From Spirochaeta africana DSM 8902 (GTDB lineage Bacteria; Spirochaetota; Spirochaetia; DSM-27196; DSM-8902), in contig NC_017098.1 in NCBI RefSeq assembly GCF_000242595.2, positions 434,001-498,000 of the forward strand: a stretch of DNA of 64,000 nucleotides, given 5' to 3'. The notes beneath the pieces were generated by a model. It had not been told where the DNA came from and did not search any database. It worked only from the letters and a program-made list of their open reading frames with translations. How positions within the stretch are numbered: the stretch's first letter is position 1; every line of letters begins with the position of its first letter. The translations under genes were made by a program, and so were the position numbers. Below are positions 13,161 through 22,247 of this stretch, piece after piece.

Positions 13161-14912
13161 TTACGAGAGACCTATAATGCCACCGGTACGGGGGTCCAGG
13201 TCAATATCCATAAACCCGGGGCGGCTCGGCAGCCCCGGCATAGTGCGTATATCACCGGCAAGTGCATACAGAAAACCGGCACCGGCGCTCAGGCGCAGGT
13301 CACGAATCGGGAAGACGTAGCCGGCAGGGGCTCCGCGACGCTTCGGATCATGACTGATCGAGAGATGGGTCTTGGCAACGCACACCGGCAGCTTGTCATG
13401 ACCGAGCTCGCTGAACTGCTTGATGCGGGCCGCGGCGGCCGGCTGTATCTCGATGTCATCTGCGCCGTACAGTCCGGTTGCCAGGGCACGCAGCTTGTCC
13501 TCGATCGAGTCGCTCAGTTCGTAGCTGAAGCGGAAAGAGGCGGCATCGGCCTCGTCACAGGCGGCAACCACCGCCTCGGCCAGGGCCTCGGTGCCGCGTC
13601 CGCCATCGGCAAACCCGGTGTGGACTACTGCATCCCGCGCCCCGGCGGCCATGGCCTCCTGCCGAATGACCTCTCGTTCGGCAGCAGTATCGGTGGGAAA
13701 GGCATTGATGGCGACCACCACCGGGAGGCCGAACGAGCGCACATTGCGGATGTGGGCCGCCAGGTTGGCGCAGCCGGTACGGACCAGCTCGACATTCTCG
13801 GTCTCGTACTCTGCCGGGATCTTCTTGCCGGGGGTCAGACCGGCACCCCCGCCATGGTATTTCAGCGCCCGCACAGTGGCCACCAGCACCACGGCATCCG
13901 GAACCTGCCCGGAGGTGCGGCACTTGATATTGCAGAACTTTTCAAACCCGATGTCAGCCGCAAACCCCGCCTCGGTTATCACATAGTCGGCCAGCGAACG
14001 GGCCACATCATCGGCCACAATCGATGAGTTGCCGTGGGCGATGTTGGCAAACGGGCCGGCATGGACCAGTACAGGCTGCCCCTCGATGGTCTGCAGCAGG
14101 TTTGGCTGGAAGGCGTCCTTGAGCAGGGCGGCCATGGCACCAGCGGCGCCAAAGTCGTCGGCCGTGATGGGGTCGCCCTTTCGCGACCAGGCCGGGATTA
14201 TCCGGCCAATACGCTCGCGCAAATCCGGCAGCGAACGTGCCAGGGCCAGGATAGCCATCAGCTCGCTGGCAACCGTGATATCAAACCCGGTCTGGCGCAT
14301 CGGGCCGTCGGCGCGGTCGCCCAGGCCGGTAATGACGTTGCGCAGCCCGCGGTCACTGATGTCAACCACGCGCCGCCAGGCCACGGCACCGGGATCGATA
14401 TTCAGTTTGTGCAGCCCCTTGCGTTCGAAAAAGGCATCGCTCCAGCGATCCTCATGGTAGATGCGGGCGTCGATGCCGGCGGCCAGCAGGTTGTGGGCTG
14501 CTGATATTGCATGGATATCGCCGGTAAGGTGGAGGTTCATCGCCTCCATCGGGATTACCTGGCTGTATCCGCCCCCGGCAGCGCCGCCCTTGATTCCGAA
14601 GGTCGGCCCCATCGAGGGCTGCCGCAGGGTAGCTGCTGAGCGCTTGCCGATCCGGCCAAGCCCCTGGGTCAGTGCTACCGATGTCGTGGTCTTTCCCTCG
14701 CCAAACGGGGTCGGGGTAATGGCGGTAACATTTATGTAGCGCGCCTTGGGGCTGTCAAAGCCGCCCAGCCGGCTGCGCAGAGCCTCGACATCCACCTTGG
14801 CTACGGTGCGGCCGTAGGGGATAAGCTCTTCGGGGGTCAGCCCGAGCTGCGCTCCGATCTGCTGCATTGACTGGAGTGGGGACTCTGCGGCGATTTGGCC
14901 GTCGGTTTTCAT
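13161..14912 (-). CDS. fhs: Formate-tetrahydrofolate ligase
   Basis: The 583-residue protein is a full-length formyltetrahydrofolate synthetase. It shows the ATP site TPFGEGKTTTSVALTQGLG, the RQPSMGPTFGIKGGAAGGGY segment, and the NLxAHIRNVRSFGLPVVVAIN region. It joins formate to tetrahydrofolate with ATP, feeding one-carbon units to purines and fMet or running in reverse in fermenters. ATG at 14912 follows a strong GGGAGG site. A divergent kinase gene begins 60 bases away, so the gap holds both promoters. Confidence 0.97.
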   Translation of the reverse strand: MKTDGQIAAESPLQSMQQIGAQLGLTPEELIPYGRTVAKVDVEALRSRLGGFDSPKARYINVTAITPTPFGEGKTTTSVALTQGLGRIGKRSAATLRQPSMGPTFGIKGGAAGGGYSQVIPMEAMNLHLTGDIHAISAAHNLLAAGIDARIYHEDRWSDAFFERKGLHKLNIDPGAVAWRRVVDISDRGLRNVITGLGDRADGPMRQTGFDITVASELMAILALARSLPDLRERIGRIIPAWSRKGDPITADDFGAAGAMAALLKDAFQPNLLQTIEGQPVLVHAGPFANIAHGNSSIVADDVARSLADYVITEAGFAADIGFEKFCNIKCRTSGQVPDAVVLVATVRALKYHGGGAGLTPGKKIPAEYETENVELVRTGCANLAAHIRNVRSFGLPVVVAINAFPTDTAAEREVIRQEAMAAGARDAVVHTGFADGGRGTEALAEAVVAACDEADAASFRFSYELSDSIEDKLRALATGLYGADDIEIQPAAAARIKQFSELGHDKLPVCVAKTHLSISHDPKRRGAPAGYVFPIRDLRLSAGAGFLYALAGDIRTMPGLPSRPGFMDIDLDPRTGGIIGLS

Positions 14913-14971
14913 GGTTCCTCCCTGGGTTCACTTGCACGGGTGCATGCTTCACAGTATGATTTACAGTGTAT

Positions 14972-16168
14972 ATGGCTAATGGTACCAATTCAAGCCAGAC
15001 CGCTGCTCCCGGCAGTGCCGATCGGCTCTATAAAATTATTGAATCTACTCCTGTGGGTATCTGTATTACCGATAAAGGCGGGATTTTTGAGTATGTGAAC
15101 CCGACCTACTGCCGGCTGTATGGCTACAGCGAGTCCGAGCTGGTCGGCAATCATTTTACCATGGTGGTCCCGGAGGGAAATCGCGACTACCTGTCACAGC
15201 TGCATGACGACTTCATGCAGCAAACGGTCGAGCTGCGCGGTGAGTGGGCGGTGCAGCGGCGGGATGGCAGCATCATGAATATCCTGGCCGATGCATCCTA
15301 CATCCTGGATGTCGACAATGAACCCAAAAAGGTGACCTTTGTCATGGATATCACCCGGCGCAAGCAGATGGAGGTGGAGCTGGAGCGCACTGTGTCACAG
15401 CTCAATCAGGAGATAGAGGAGCGCAAGCAGCTTGAGCGGACCAAGGACGAGGTGGAGAAGATGATGCGCCACGATCTGCGTAATCCGCTGAATGCGATTC
15501 TGATCGCCACCCAGCTGCTGATGAGCCACGATCTTGACGAGCAGCAGCGGGGACTGGTGAACATGATCCAGGACTCCGGGCAGAAACTGAACTACATGAT
15601 CAGCAGCTCCATCGATTTTATCCGTATGGAGGAAGGAACCTATCATCTGAAGCCGCGACGCCTGCGGGTGACCGATCTGGTGCGCACCGTTATGCAGGAA
15701 ACCCTGCCGGCGCGAGAAGCCAGCGAGGTAACGGTTTCGCTGTTGCTGGACGGCGCGCCCATGCCGGGTGATGCTGGTTGTGCCCTGGAGGGTGAACGTA
15801 TCCACCTGGAGAATCTGTTCTCGAATCTGCTGCGCAACGCTATCGAGGCCAGCCCGCAAGGCAGCGAGGTTGTATGGGAGACCCTGGATCGCGGCGACAG
15901 CCTGGAGTTTCGCATCCACAACGAAGGGGTGATCCCGCTGGAGATTCGCTCCGAGTTTTTCAAGCGATTCTCCACCAGCGGCAAGCGCAACGGTACCGGG
16001 CTGGGTACGCATATTGCAAAGCTGATTACCAGCGCACATGGCGGCACTATACGCTTCGAAACCGGACTGGAGCAGGGTACCACCCTGTTTGTGGAGCTGC
16101 CGGTACAGCAGCCGCTGGATGAGTCTTCCGAAGACTTTTTCTATAGATCTGCCGGCCAGACCGGGTAA
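14972..16168 (+). CDS. Soluble PAS-domain sensor histidine kinase
   Basis: The 398-residue protein has a PAS domain (about 18-130: IIESTPVGICITDKGGIFEY, YSESELVG) and a coiled coil (~130-165). The HisKA box EKMMRHDLRNPLNAI has its phospho-His near 167, and the HATPase domain shows NLLRNAIEAS and FKRFSTSGKRNGTGLGTHIA. No membrane segments are present, so it senses a cytoplasmic or membrane-permeable cue. No response regulator is encoded nearby. GTG at 14966 is a possible alternative start. Transcribed divergently from fhs. Confidence 0.9.
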   Translation: MANGTNSSQTAAPGSADRLYKIIESTPVGICITDKGGIFEYVNPTYCRLYGYSESELVGNHFTMVVPEGNRDYLSQLHDDFMQQTVELRGEWAVQRRDGSIMNILADASYILDVDNEPKKVTFVMDITRRKQMEVELERTVSQLNQEIEERKQLERTKDEVEKMMRHDLRNPLNAILIATQLLMSHDLDEQQRGLVNMIQDSGQKLNYMISSSIDFIRMEEGTYHLKPRRLRVTDLVRTVMQETLPAREASEVTVSLLLDGAPMPGDAGCALEGERIHLENLFSNLLRNAIEASPQGSEVVWETLDRGDSLEFRIHNEGVIPLEIRSEFFKRFSTSGKRNGTGLGTHIAKLITSAHGGTIRFETGLEQGTTLFVELPVQQPLDESSEDFFYRSAGQTG

Positions 16169-16194
16169 GCCCGGCGTCACGTCAAGGGGCCTGA

Positions 16195-17073
16195 ATGAAC
16201 CACCGCTCACCGCATATCCGCCAGTTTGCTGTTGTTACCGGCGCCTCTGCCGGTCTCGGCCGAGCACTGGCGGTAGAAGCCGCCAGTCGGGGGTATCGCT
16301 GTATTCTGATTGCCCGCTCGAGCGAGGGGCTGCATGCCACCGCCGATACCATCCGGGCCTCCGCACCGGCGGGTCACTGGGCCGATTGTCCGGTAGTACT
16401 GCCGCTTGATCTGCTGAGTGACAGCACTGCCGCTGCCGATGCCATTCTGGATGCCTGCCGTCTGGCAGGCGGGCATGACCGCACCGGTGAGCCCAGCATT
16501 GGACTGCTGATCAACAATGCCGGCATGGCGACCCAGGGGGTGTTTGCTGCCAGCCCACCGGCTGCTGTCGCGGCACAGCTGCAGCTCAACCTCTGCACTG
16601 CGGTGCTGCTGACACGCCTGCTGCTCCCGTATATCCCGGCCGGCGGGCGGATCCTGAACATCTCCAGCACTGCCGGATTATGCCCGGGACCAGGCATGGC
16701 GGTGTATTATGCCACCAAGGCCGGGCTGACCAGCTGGAGCCGGGCCCTGGCGGTGGAGCTGAGGATGCGCCCGGTTACGGTGACCACCTTCTGCCCGGGG
16801 CCGCTGCGCACGGGGTTTGTTGCCAAGGCCGGGGTTGAGAACCGCGGCTATCTCCGTTCCGCACCAACCGCCGAGGCTGCCGCAGCTGCGGCAATGCGTC
16901 GGGCGATGGGGGCTGGCGGCATGCTGGTCTATCCCGGCAGGTTCCGGCTGCTGGCAGCCCTGCAGCATCTGGTTCCGCAGCGGCTGGCAATTGCCCTGGT
17001 GTATCGTGAGCAGCGGCGGCGTGGGGTACAGTTCGAGCAGACGGCAGCCCCTGGCGGAGCGGGCGTCGTATGA
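16195..17073 (+). CDS. Short-chain dehydrogenase/reductase
   Basis: The 292-residue Rossmann protein shows the classical SDR pattern: TGASAGLG (NAD(P) binding, residues 15-22), INNAG, ISSTAG (catalytic Ser) and YYATK (catalytic Tyr/Lys, ~171-175), then CPGPLRTGF. It resembles the SDR subgroup that reduces 3-ketoacyl chains or long-chain lipids. It is the first of three overlapping plus-strand genes with an acyltransferase-like and a zinc-ribbon membrane protein, suggesting shared work on a lipid or acyl compound (inference). The stop overlaps the next start (ATGA). Confidence 0.9.
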   Translation: MNHRSPHIRQFAVVTGASAGLGRALAVEAASRGYRCILIARSSEGLHATADTIRASAPAGHWADCPVVLPLDLLSDSTAAADAILDACRLAGGHDRTGEPSIGLLINNAGMATQGVFAASPPAAVAAQLQLNLCTAVLLTRLLLPYIPAGGRILNISSTAGLCPGPGMAVYYATKAGLTSWSRALAVELRMRPVTVTTFCPGPLRTGFVAKAGVENRGYLRSAPTAEAAAAAAMRRAMGAGGMLVYPGRFRLLAALQHLVPQRLAIALVYREQRRRGVQFEQTAAPGGAGVV

Positions 17074-18434
17074 AGCAGCCGCTGGAGTTTCGCGGGTTCC
17101 GGCATCACTCGGGGCGTCACCAGGAGGGATCGGTCTGGATGCCCCTGGACAATGCTGCCAAGATATTCCCGGCAATCCAGGGAACCCGCTATTCCACCCT
17201 GTTCCGGCTGGCGGTGGTACTGGATCATCCGGTGCGCCTGCCGCAGCTGCAGGCAGCCCTGCAGCGGGTGATGCGGCGTTATCCGTACTTTCAGGTGGAA
17301 CTGCGGCGGGGATTCTTCTGGTACTATCTCGAGCGTCTGGAGGAGGCCCCGCAGGTTATGGCCGACGGCCGTTCCCCCTGCACCCGGTATAACGTACACC
17401 GCCCGGGCGCGTACCTGCTGCGCGTGCGCGCCTGGCAGCACCGCCTGGCCGTAGAGTTTTGCCACGTGCTGACCGACGGCAGCGGTGGCGCCATGTTTCT
17501 GCGTTCGCTGGTTACCGAGTATTTTCGGCAGTGCGGAACGGACATTTCTGACTGGCTGGACATTCCGAATCCGGACACCGTGCCGCAGCCGGGCGAGTTT
17601 CAGGATGCCAATCAGATTATCGGTATCGAGGAGTTCCCGCCGCCGGTAACGCGGGGTGCGGCCTTTCATGTCTCCGGGCAGATGGTGCCGCGCCACGAGT
17701 ACCTGGTGTACAGCGGGCTTGTCTCCGTTGCCGAACTGCTGCAGCACAGCCGGAAGCTTGGGGTTACCATAACCGAGTATCTGACCGCAGCCCTGTTCTG
17801 GGCATACCAGGAGTACATCGACGACCAGCCGCCGGCACAGGCCCGGCGCTGGAAGAAGCGACCCCTGCGCATTCTGCTGCCGGTTAACCTGCGCCCCTTT
17901 TATCCTACCAACACACGGCGCAACTTCTTTGTCTTTGTCGATCCGGAAATCGACCTGCGACTGGGGCGTTATGACTTCGCGGAGCTGGCACAGCGGATCC
18001 ATGCCTATATGCAGATCGAGGTATCCCGCAAGAATCTGAATCGACATCTGTCGCGCAATGTTGGCAGCGAGCGAAACTGGTTTATCCGGCTTATTCCATT
18101 ATATCTGAAGGATCTCATTCTCAAGGTGGTGTATCGCACCTCTGCCGAGCGGATAAACAGTACCAGCCTGTCCAATCTGGGACGGCTGCAGTTCCCGGCA
18201 GAGGTGGAGCCCCATATCCGCTGGGCCGAGTTTATCCCGCCGCCGAGCCCGACCTACGGGATTTCGGCCGGTGTGGTGTCGCATAGGGAGACCCTGTGCT
18301 TTTCCTTTGGCAGTCTGCTGCAGGAAGCCGAGATTGAACGGCGGTTTTTCCGTCTGCTTCGGCGCCAGGGAATCCATGTCACCCTGAAATCCAACAAGGA
18401 GGCCGTATGCCCTACTGCTCCGAATGTGGTGTAG
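17070..18434 (+). CDS. Condensation-domain-like acyltransferase (alcohol acetyltransferase-like)
   Basis: The 454-residue protein has the HxxxDG motif of the CoA-dependent acyltransferase/NRPS condensation superfamily as HVLTDGSGG near residue 132. The N-terminal half-motif is ALQRVMRRYPYFQVELRRG, and the second lobe includes LRILLPVNLRPFYPTNTRRN. The superfamily joins activated acyl groups to alcohol or amine acceptors. Being a single domain with no carrier protein nearby, it resembles alcohol acetyltransferases, PapA or wax-ester-type enzymes. Coupled by overlaps to the SDR before it and the zinc-ribbon protein after it. The substrate is unknown. Confidence 0.72.
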   Translation: MKQPLEFRGFRHHSGRHQEGSVWMPLDNAAKIFPAIQGTRYSTLFRLAVVLDHPVRLPQLQAALQRVMRRYPYFQVELRRGFFWYYLERLEEAPQVMADGRSPCTRYNVHRPGAYLLRVRAWQHRLAVEFCHVLTDGSGGAMFLRSLVTEYFRQCGTDISDWLDIPNPDTVPQPGEFQDANQIIGIEEFPPPVTRGAAFHVSGQMVPRHEYLVYSGLVSVAELLQHSRKLGVTITEYLTAALFWAYQEYIDDQPPAQARRWKKRPLRILLPVNLRPFYPTNTRRNFFVFVDPEIDLRLGRYDFAELAQRIHAYMQIEVSRKNLNRHLSRNVGSERNWFIRLIPLYLKDLILKVVYRTSAERINSTSLSNLGRLQFPAEVEPHIRWAEFIPPPSPTYGISAGVVSHRETLCFSFGSLLQEAEIERRFFRLLRRQGIHVTLKSNKEAVCPTAPNVV

Positions 18435-19126
18435 AGGTTGACCGCTCTACCCGTACCTGTCCTCTCTGCAGTACCCCGATCTACCATGCTACCGAACCGC
18501 CGTCGGGTGAGCAGGGCTATGCTGTATCTCACGAGATCGAGGATATGCTGGCCCGAAGACCTCCGGGATATGCCAGGCGGCTGGCGGTCCAGATCCTGAC
18601 AGTCGTGTTCCTTACCCCCCTGCTGGTTGCCGCCGTCGCTGACTGGCTGGTCAGCGGTCAACTCTCCTGGTCGCTGTATGTAGGGGTTTCTATGGCCGCA
18701 TTGTGGGTATACAGTGTGGTGCCGATTCTCTTGTATCGCCGATTATGGGCAATCCTGGGTGTGTGTGTAACCATGACCGGGCTGCTGATGTGGTCGGTCG
18801 ATGTACTCGACCCGAGAACCTCCTGGTTCTGGGAGGTCGGCCTTCCGGTTATGGCAGTTATTGTGGTGGTTACTGCCGCTGTTGCGGTTTTATCGGTGCT
18901 GTCCCGCACCCGGGGTGCCAATATTGCCGGATTTATCCTGATCGGGATTGCCGTGCTGTGTGGGGCAATAGATCTGATCAGCAAGCGGTACATGCAGCTG
19001 GTCGGACCTCCCTTTACCTGGTCGCTGATTGTAGCTGCGGCGGTGGGGCCGGTTGCTCTGTTTCTGTTGTACTACCACTACGCTCTGTCGAGCCGTATCA
19101 ATCTTCGCAAGCGACTGCACCTGTAG
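18407..19126 (+). CDS. Zinc-ribbon membrane protein (DUF6320-like)
   Basis: The 239-residue protein starts with a zinc ribbon (CSECGVEVDRSTRTCPLC, residues 4-21). A soluble linker and about six hydrophobic helices follow, from residue ~58 to ~228. This pattern matches proteins annotated DUF6320 that accompany alcohol-acetyltransferase-like genes; the name is from memory. A strong AAGGAGG site lies inside the preceding gene, which it overlaps by 28 bases. It may anchor or regulate the acyltransferase at the membrane (inference). Its 3' end overlaps the convergent lipoprotein gene by 29 bases. Confidence 0.75.
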   Translation: MPYCSECGVEVDRSTRTCPLCSTPIYHATEPPSGEQGYAVSHEIEDMLARRPPGYARRLAVQILTVVFLTPLLVAAVADWLVSGQLSWSLYVGVSMAALWVYSVVPILLYRRLWAILGVCVTMTGLLMWSVDVLDPRTSWFWEVGLPVMAVIVVVTAAVAVLSVLSRTRGANIAGFILIGIAVLCGAIDLISKRYMQLVGPPFTWSLIVAAAVGPVALFLLYYHYALSSRINLRKRLHL

Positions 19127-20168
19127 TCGCGGTAATCGCGGCCTCTACAGCCTGGAGCAGCAGCCGGAGATTGACGCCCTGTTCATGATGCAGGTTGTGG
19201 TGAGCCCTGCGGATGCGTCGGAATCGGGCTTGCGGCAGACGCTCGCGAAGATAGCTGTCGTTGTAGGCATTATCCAGTACACGATCCTTGCAGGCCTGTA
19301 TCACCAGGGCAGGCACCTCCAGCGGGGGATAGCCCCGGTTGCGTTCATCCCAGCGCAGCAGGGCCCGCACCCATTCCAGGTTGACGTGCTGGCTGCGCAG
19401 GGGGTCCAGTTCAGCCAGCTGCAGATAGTACGGGTTCTCGGTACCGGACTGAGGCGAGCCGGCTATCCGGCGCAGCGGCAAGGGCCCGCTCAGGGTCATC
19501 CCGACACGTGACAGGTTCCACTGGCTGCTGCGCACCAGCGGTGCCAGCAGAATCGCCAGGTCGACGGCTCCGTTGTCCCGATAGAGGTACTCGATGATGG
19601 CCGATGCCCCGGTGCTGTGTCCGATGAGCACCAGCGGCTGCTCGGGCGGCAGCTGCAGTGCGGCCACCGCTGCCTCCAGGGCATCGGCATACTCGGCGAA
19701 ATCACCAATCCAGCCGCGCTCTCCGCCGGACAGGCCATGCCCCGGCAGGTCAAGGCTGGCAACCGGCCAGCCTGCGCCCAGCAAATGATTGATCAGCGGA
19801 GCCATCGGGCCGGCATGTTCGAGATATCCATGCAGGATCAGGATTGCCGGCACGGGGTGCCCTGCTGAATCCGGCCCGGCAGGGGCGCACGGCATCCACT
19901 GCTGCAGGAACAGCTGCTGCTGTGTGGCGGGTATCCACCCCACGCGGTGAGTGCTGCCCCCGGGCGCCAGCCCGTAGAACTCCCGGTAGGCCAGAAACAG
20001 CTCTGCATCCAGTTCATTTGCAGTTGTCGGAAAGGCGGGGGCGTGCTGACTCAGCGGCAGAAAATCCTCCCGGGTGAAGCGCGGGGGAGGAACCTCGGGA
20101 CCGGAAGGGCTGCTGGCACAGCCGAAAAGAATCATCATACAACAGCTAAGCGTGCAGCATCTGGACAT
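19098..20168 (-). CDS. Alpha/beta-hydrolase lipoprotein (monoacylglycerol-lipase-like)
   Basis: The 356-residue protein begins with a short lipoprotein signal ending LFGC. An alpha/beta hydrolase follows: oxyanion region LHGYLEHAGPM, SLDLPGHGLSGGERG, nucleophile elbow GHSTGAS, Asp in ACKDRVLDN and His in RRAHHNLHHEQG. It resembles the Hydrolase_4/monoacylglycerol lipase group and should act outside the cytoplasmic membrane on acyl esters. Its start overlaps the end of the mevalonate kinase gene by 23 bases, making it the last gene of the isoprenoid operon. It is convergent with the acyltransferase cluster, so an acyl-ester link is plausible but unproven. Confidence 0.85.
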   Translation of the reverse strand: MSRCCTLSCCMMILFGCASSPSGPEVPPPRFTREDFLPLSQHAPAFPTTANELDAELFLAYREFYGLAPGGSTHRVGWIPATQQQLFLQQWMPCAPAGPDSAGHPVPAILILHGYLEHAGPMAPLINHLLGAGWPVASLDLPGHGLSGGERGWIGDFAEYADALEAAVAALQLPPEQPLVLIGHSTGASAIIEYLYRDNGAVDLAILLAPLVRSSQWNLSRVGMTLSGPLPLRRIAGSPQSGTENPYYLQLAELDPLRSQHVNLEWVRALLRWDERNRGYPPLEVPALVIQACKDRVLDNAYNDSYLRERLPQARFRRIRRAHHNLHHEQGVNLRLLLQAVEAAITATTGAVACED

Positions 20169-21159
20169 AACAGTTCTCCTGACCGAACCGGCTTGTCAGC
20201 CGCCGGGAGATCTCCACTGTCGCCTGCTCAAGCTGTGAATTATCGGCAAACACCGCAAAGAAAGCCCCCCCGCCGCCGGCACCGCTGAGCTTGCTGCCCA
20301 GAGCTCCCAGCTGTTCGAGTTCCGAAAACAGTGTATCCAGTTCGGCGGTCGATACCCCGAGGGCTCCCAGGGCGACCTGGGCCTGGCTGGCGAGCCTGCC
20401 GATGAACGGCGGGGTAGCGGTTGTGTCCTGTATATGGGTGATGGCGCTGTCTGCGTAGTTCCCCAGCTCCTGCAGCAGCCCTTTGGTCCGGTGTGGTTCA
20501 TCTGCCAGGCGCTGGTGCACCGCAGCGACCAGCTGCCGGGTTGTGCGGGTACGAGGAATGGAACCGACCAGCAGCGGCAACTGGGGGCGCTGCAGGGGGA
20601 TACGACGCGGCAGGCCGGCCTGATCGGCCTTGCGCAGAAACCCCTGGCAGCCCCCGAATACCGCCAGCCCGGTATCTATGCCACTGGGGGTTCCGTGGAA
20701 TACCTGCTCAAGGCTGTTGGCGGCGGTCCACAGCCACTCGGCAGACGCCTCGGTACCGGCATAGCGACTGCCTGCCTGCACCAGGGCAGTGGACAGCGAT
20801 CCCGATGAGCCAAATCCCATCTCGTAGGGGACGCTGGAGGTGATTACCGCCTGACGCGGCAGATCGGTATGAAGCTTATCCCCGCGTGTCGGCGCAGAGC
20901 CGATCGCCGGGACCTCCTGCAGCAGTCGCTTCCAGAGTTCGCCAAAAACCTGATGATGTTGCGGCAGCATACCGTGAATCTGCCAGGATCCAAGCTGAAA
21001 AGAACGCGATCGCGCATCCAGTCTGGTCTCGGGGGGATTGGTCCCGATCCAGACCTGGGTTTCCAACGGCATGGCCAGCCCTACCGCCGGGTGTCCGTGG
21101 ACCGCCGCGTGTTCGCCAAACAGCAGCAGCTTGCCGTATCCGGTGCCCCAGCCTATCAT
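20146..21159 (-). CDS. mvaK1: Mevalonate kinase
   Basis: The 337-residue GHMP kinase opens with GYGKLLLFGEHAAVHGHPAV. It carries the ATP loop PYEMGFGSSGSLSTALV, then EQVFHGTPSGIDTGLAVFGG and a C-terminal SKLSGAGGGGAFFAV motif. It phosphorylates mevalonate at C5 using ATP in the cytoplasm. It overlaps mvaK2 by four bases and lies last among the six mevalonate genes. The assignment between the two kinases rests on the LFGEHAAVHG and PSGIDT motifs, which fit mevalonate kinase better than phosphomevalonate kinase. Confidence 0.93.
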   Translation of the reverse strand: MIGWGTGYGKLLLFGEHAAVHGHPAVGLAMPLETQVWIGTNPPETRLDARSRSFQLGSWQIHGMLPQHHQVFGELWKRLLQEVPAIGSAPTRGDKLHTDLPRQAVITSSVPYEMGFGSSGSLSTALVQAGSRYAGTEASAEWLWTAANSLEQVFHGTPSGIDTGLAVFGGCQGFLRKADQAGLPRRIPLQRPQLPLLVGSIPRTRTTRQLVAAVHQRLADEPHRTKGLLQELGNYADSAITHIQDTTATPPFIGRLASQAQVALGALGVSTAELDTLFSELEQLGALGSKLSGAGGGGAFFAVFADNSQLEQATVEISRRLTSRFGQENCYVQMLHA

Positions 21160-22247
21160 GGTTCCTCCGGATGCAGGCTGGACGGCAGCGGGGTTCCCGC
21201 CGGCAGCGGCAGCAGGGGTTCGGCTGCAGGTGCCGGGCGCCGGGGATGCCCGAACACCATCAGGGTTTCGCTGCCGGCCCCGACCGCTTTAACCAGGGGA
21301 ACCTCGTGCAGCTGCTGTATCAGTGTGCCTGAAGGCTCGGCCGGTACACCGATTTCCCTTCCCAGTTCGATGCCGATATCCCGTGCCCGGGATAGCAGCT
21401 GCAAGAGGTCTGCTGCCGAGGGGCGGGGCGTGTCGCAGAGTTCGGCCAGCTGACGGTGCAGCAGCACGTTACGCTGCCGCAGCTGCTCACAGCGCGCCGG
21501 GTGGCGATGCCGGAAACCGCTGTAGCCGAGAATCGATTGCGGGGTGGATACCGGTTCGGTGTTCAGCAGCCATAGTGGTGATAAAAGCGGCAGCAGCTGA
21601 GGCAGTGGTTCCCAGTCGGGGCAGTCGCCGCCGGTAAACAGTCCTGCACCACCGTACACCGCCGCGGTTACATCGTAGCCGCTGCCGCGTCCTCCCTGGA
21701 AGCGACGGTGTGCCTGCACTGCAATCCCGGTAATCCGCCGACGGTCGAAACTGCGGCTGTTCGGGTGCAGCCATGCCAGGGCGGTGCAGAACCCGACGCA
21801 TGCGGCAGCACTGGAACCGAATCCGCGCTTGCTGCCGTCGGCATGAAAGAATCTGCCAGTATCCACGGTAATGCGGGCCCCCTGCAGGGGAGCGGTTCGG
21901 CCAGCCGCTGCCGGCCAGTGCAGATCAGCCAGGCTTCCGACCGCCTGCTGCCACTCATCCAGAACCGCCGCCAGCAGCGGGCTGTCGTCGGCGGTAATCT
22001 GCTGGGGGGCGTTACATGCACTGTTGCTGCCTGGGCCGTTGCCCGCGCTGCTGCCCCAGCTGATGTCCGCACCGCTGCCCGCGCTGCTGCCCCAACTGCT
22101 GCGAAAACACAGGGTTTGCGCCGGCTCGATGAGTACGGTCGCACAGGGGTCGGCGGCGATAGCCAGCCCTGGCTGGCCCGGCTCGGTCACAAAGTACTCC
22201 CCGGTCAGCAGGAAGGAAGCGGGAACCGTAAACACAACCCTGCTCAT
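21156..22247 (-). CDS. mvaK2: Phosphomevalonate kinase with a Ser/Gly tandem insert
   Basis: The 363-residue GHMP kinase starts VVFTVPASFLLTGEYFVTEPG, carries RGFGSSAAACVGFCTALAW-like ATP loop residues and GRGSGYDVTAAVYGG, as in bacterial phosphomevalonate kinases. It converts mevalonate 5-phosphate to the diphosphate. Between residues ~50 and 80 there is a low-complexity stretch with a duplicated SWGSSAG motif. The 19-base TGCCCGCGCTGCTGCCCCA occurs at 22040-22058 and 22076-22094, in frame. This looks like a recent tandem expansion in a surface loop. Overlaps both neighbours by four bases. Confidence 0.9.
   Translation of the reverse strand: MSRVVFTVPASFLLTGEYFVTEPGQPGLAIAADPCATVLIEPAQTLCFRSSWGSSAGSGADISWGSSAGNGPGSNSACNAPQQITADDSPLLAAVLDEWQQAVGSLADLHWPAAAGRTAPLQGARITVDTGRFFHADGSKRGFGSSAAACVGFCTALAWLHPNSRSFDRRRITGIAVQAHRRFQGGRGSGYDVTAAVYGGAGLFTGGDCPDWEPLPQLLPLLSPLWLLNTEPVSTPQSILGYSGFRHRHPARCEQLRQRNVLLHRQLAELCDTPRPSAADLLQLLSRARDIGIELGREIGVPAEPSGTLIQQLHEVPLVKAVGAGSETLMVFGHPRRPAPAAEPLLPLPAGTPLPSSLHPEEP

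Noticed and set aside
16929-18047. 372-codon minus-strand open frame
   Set aside because: Antisense to the acyltransferase-like gene; proline and glutamine rich without motifs.
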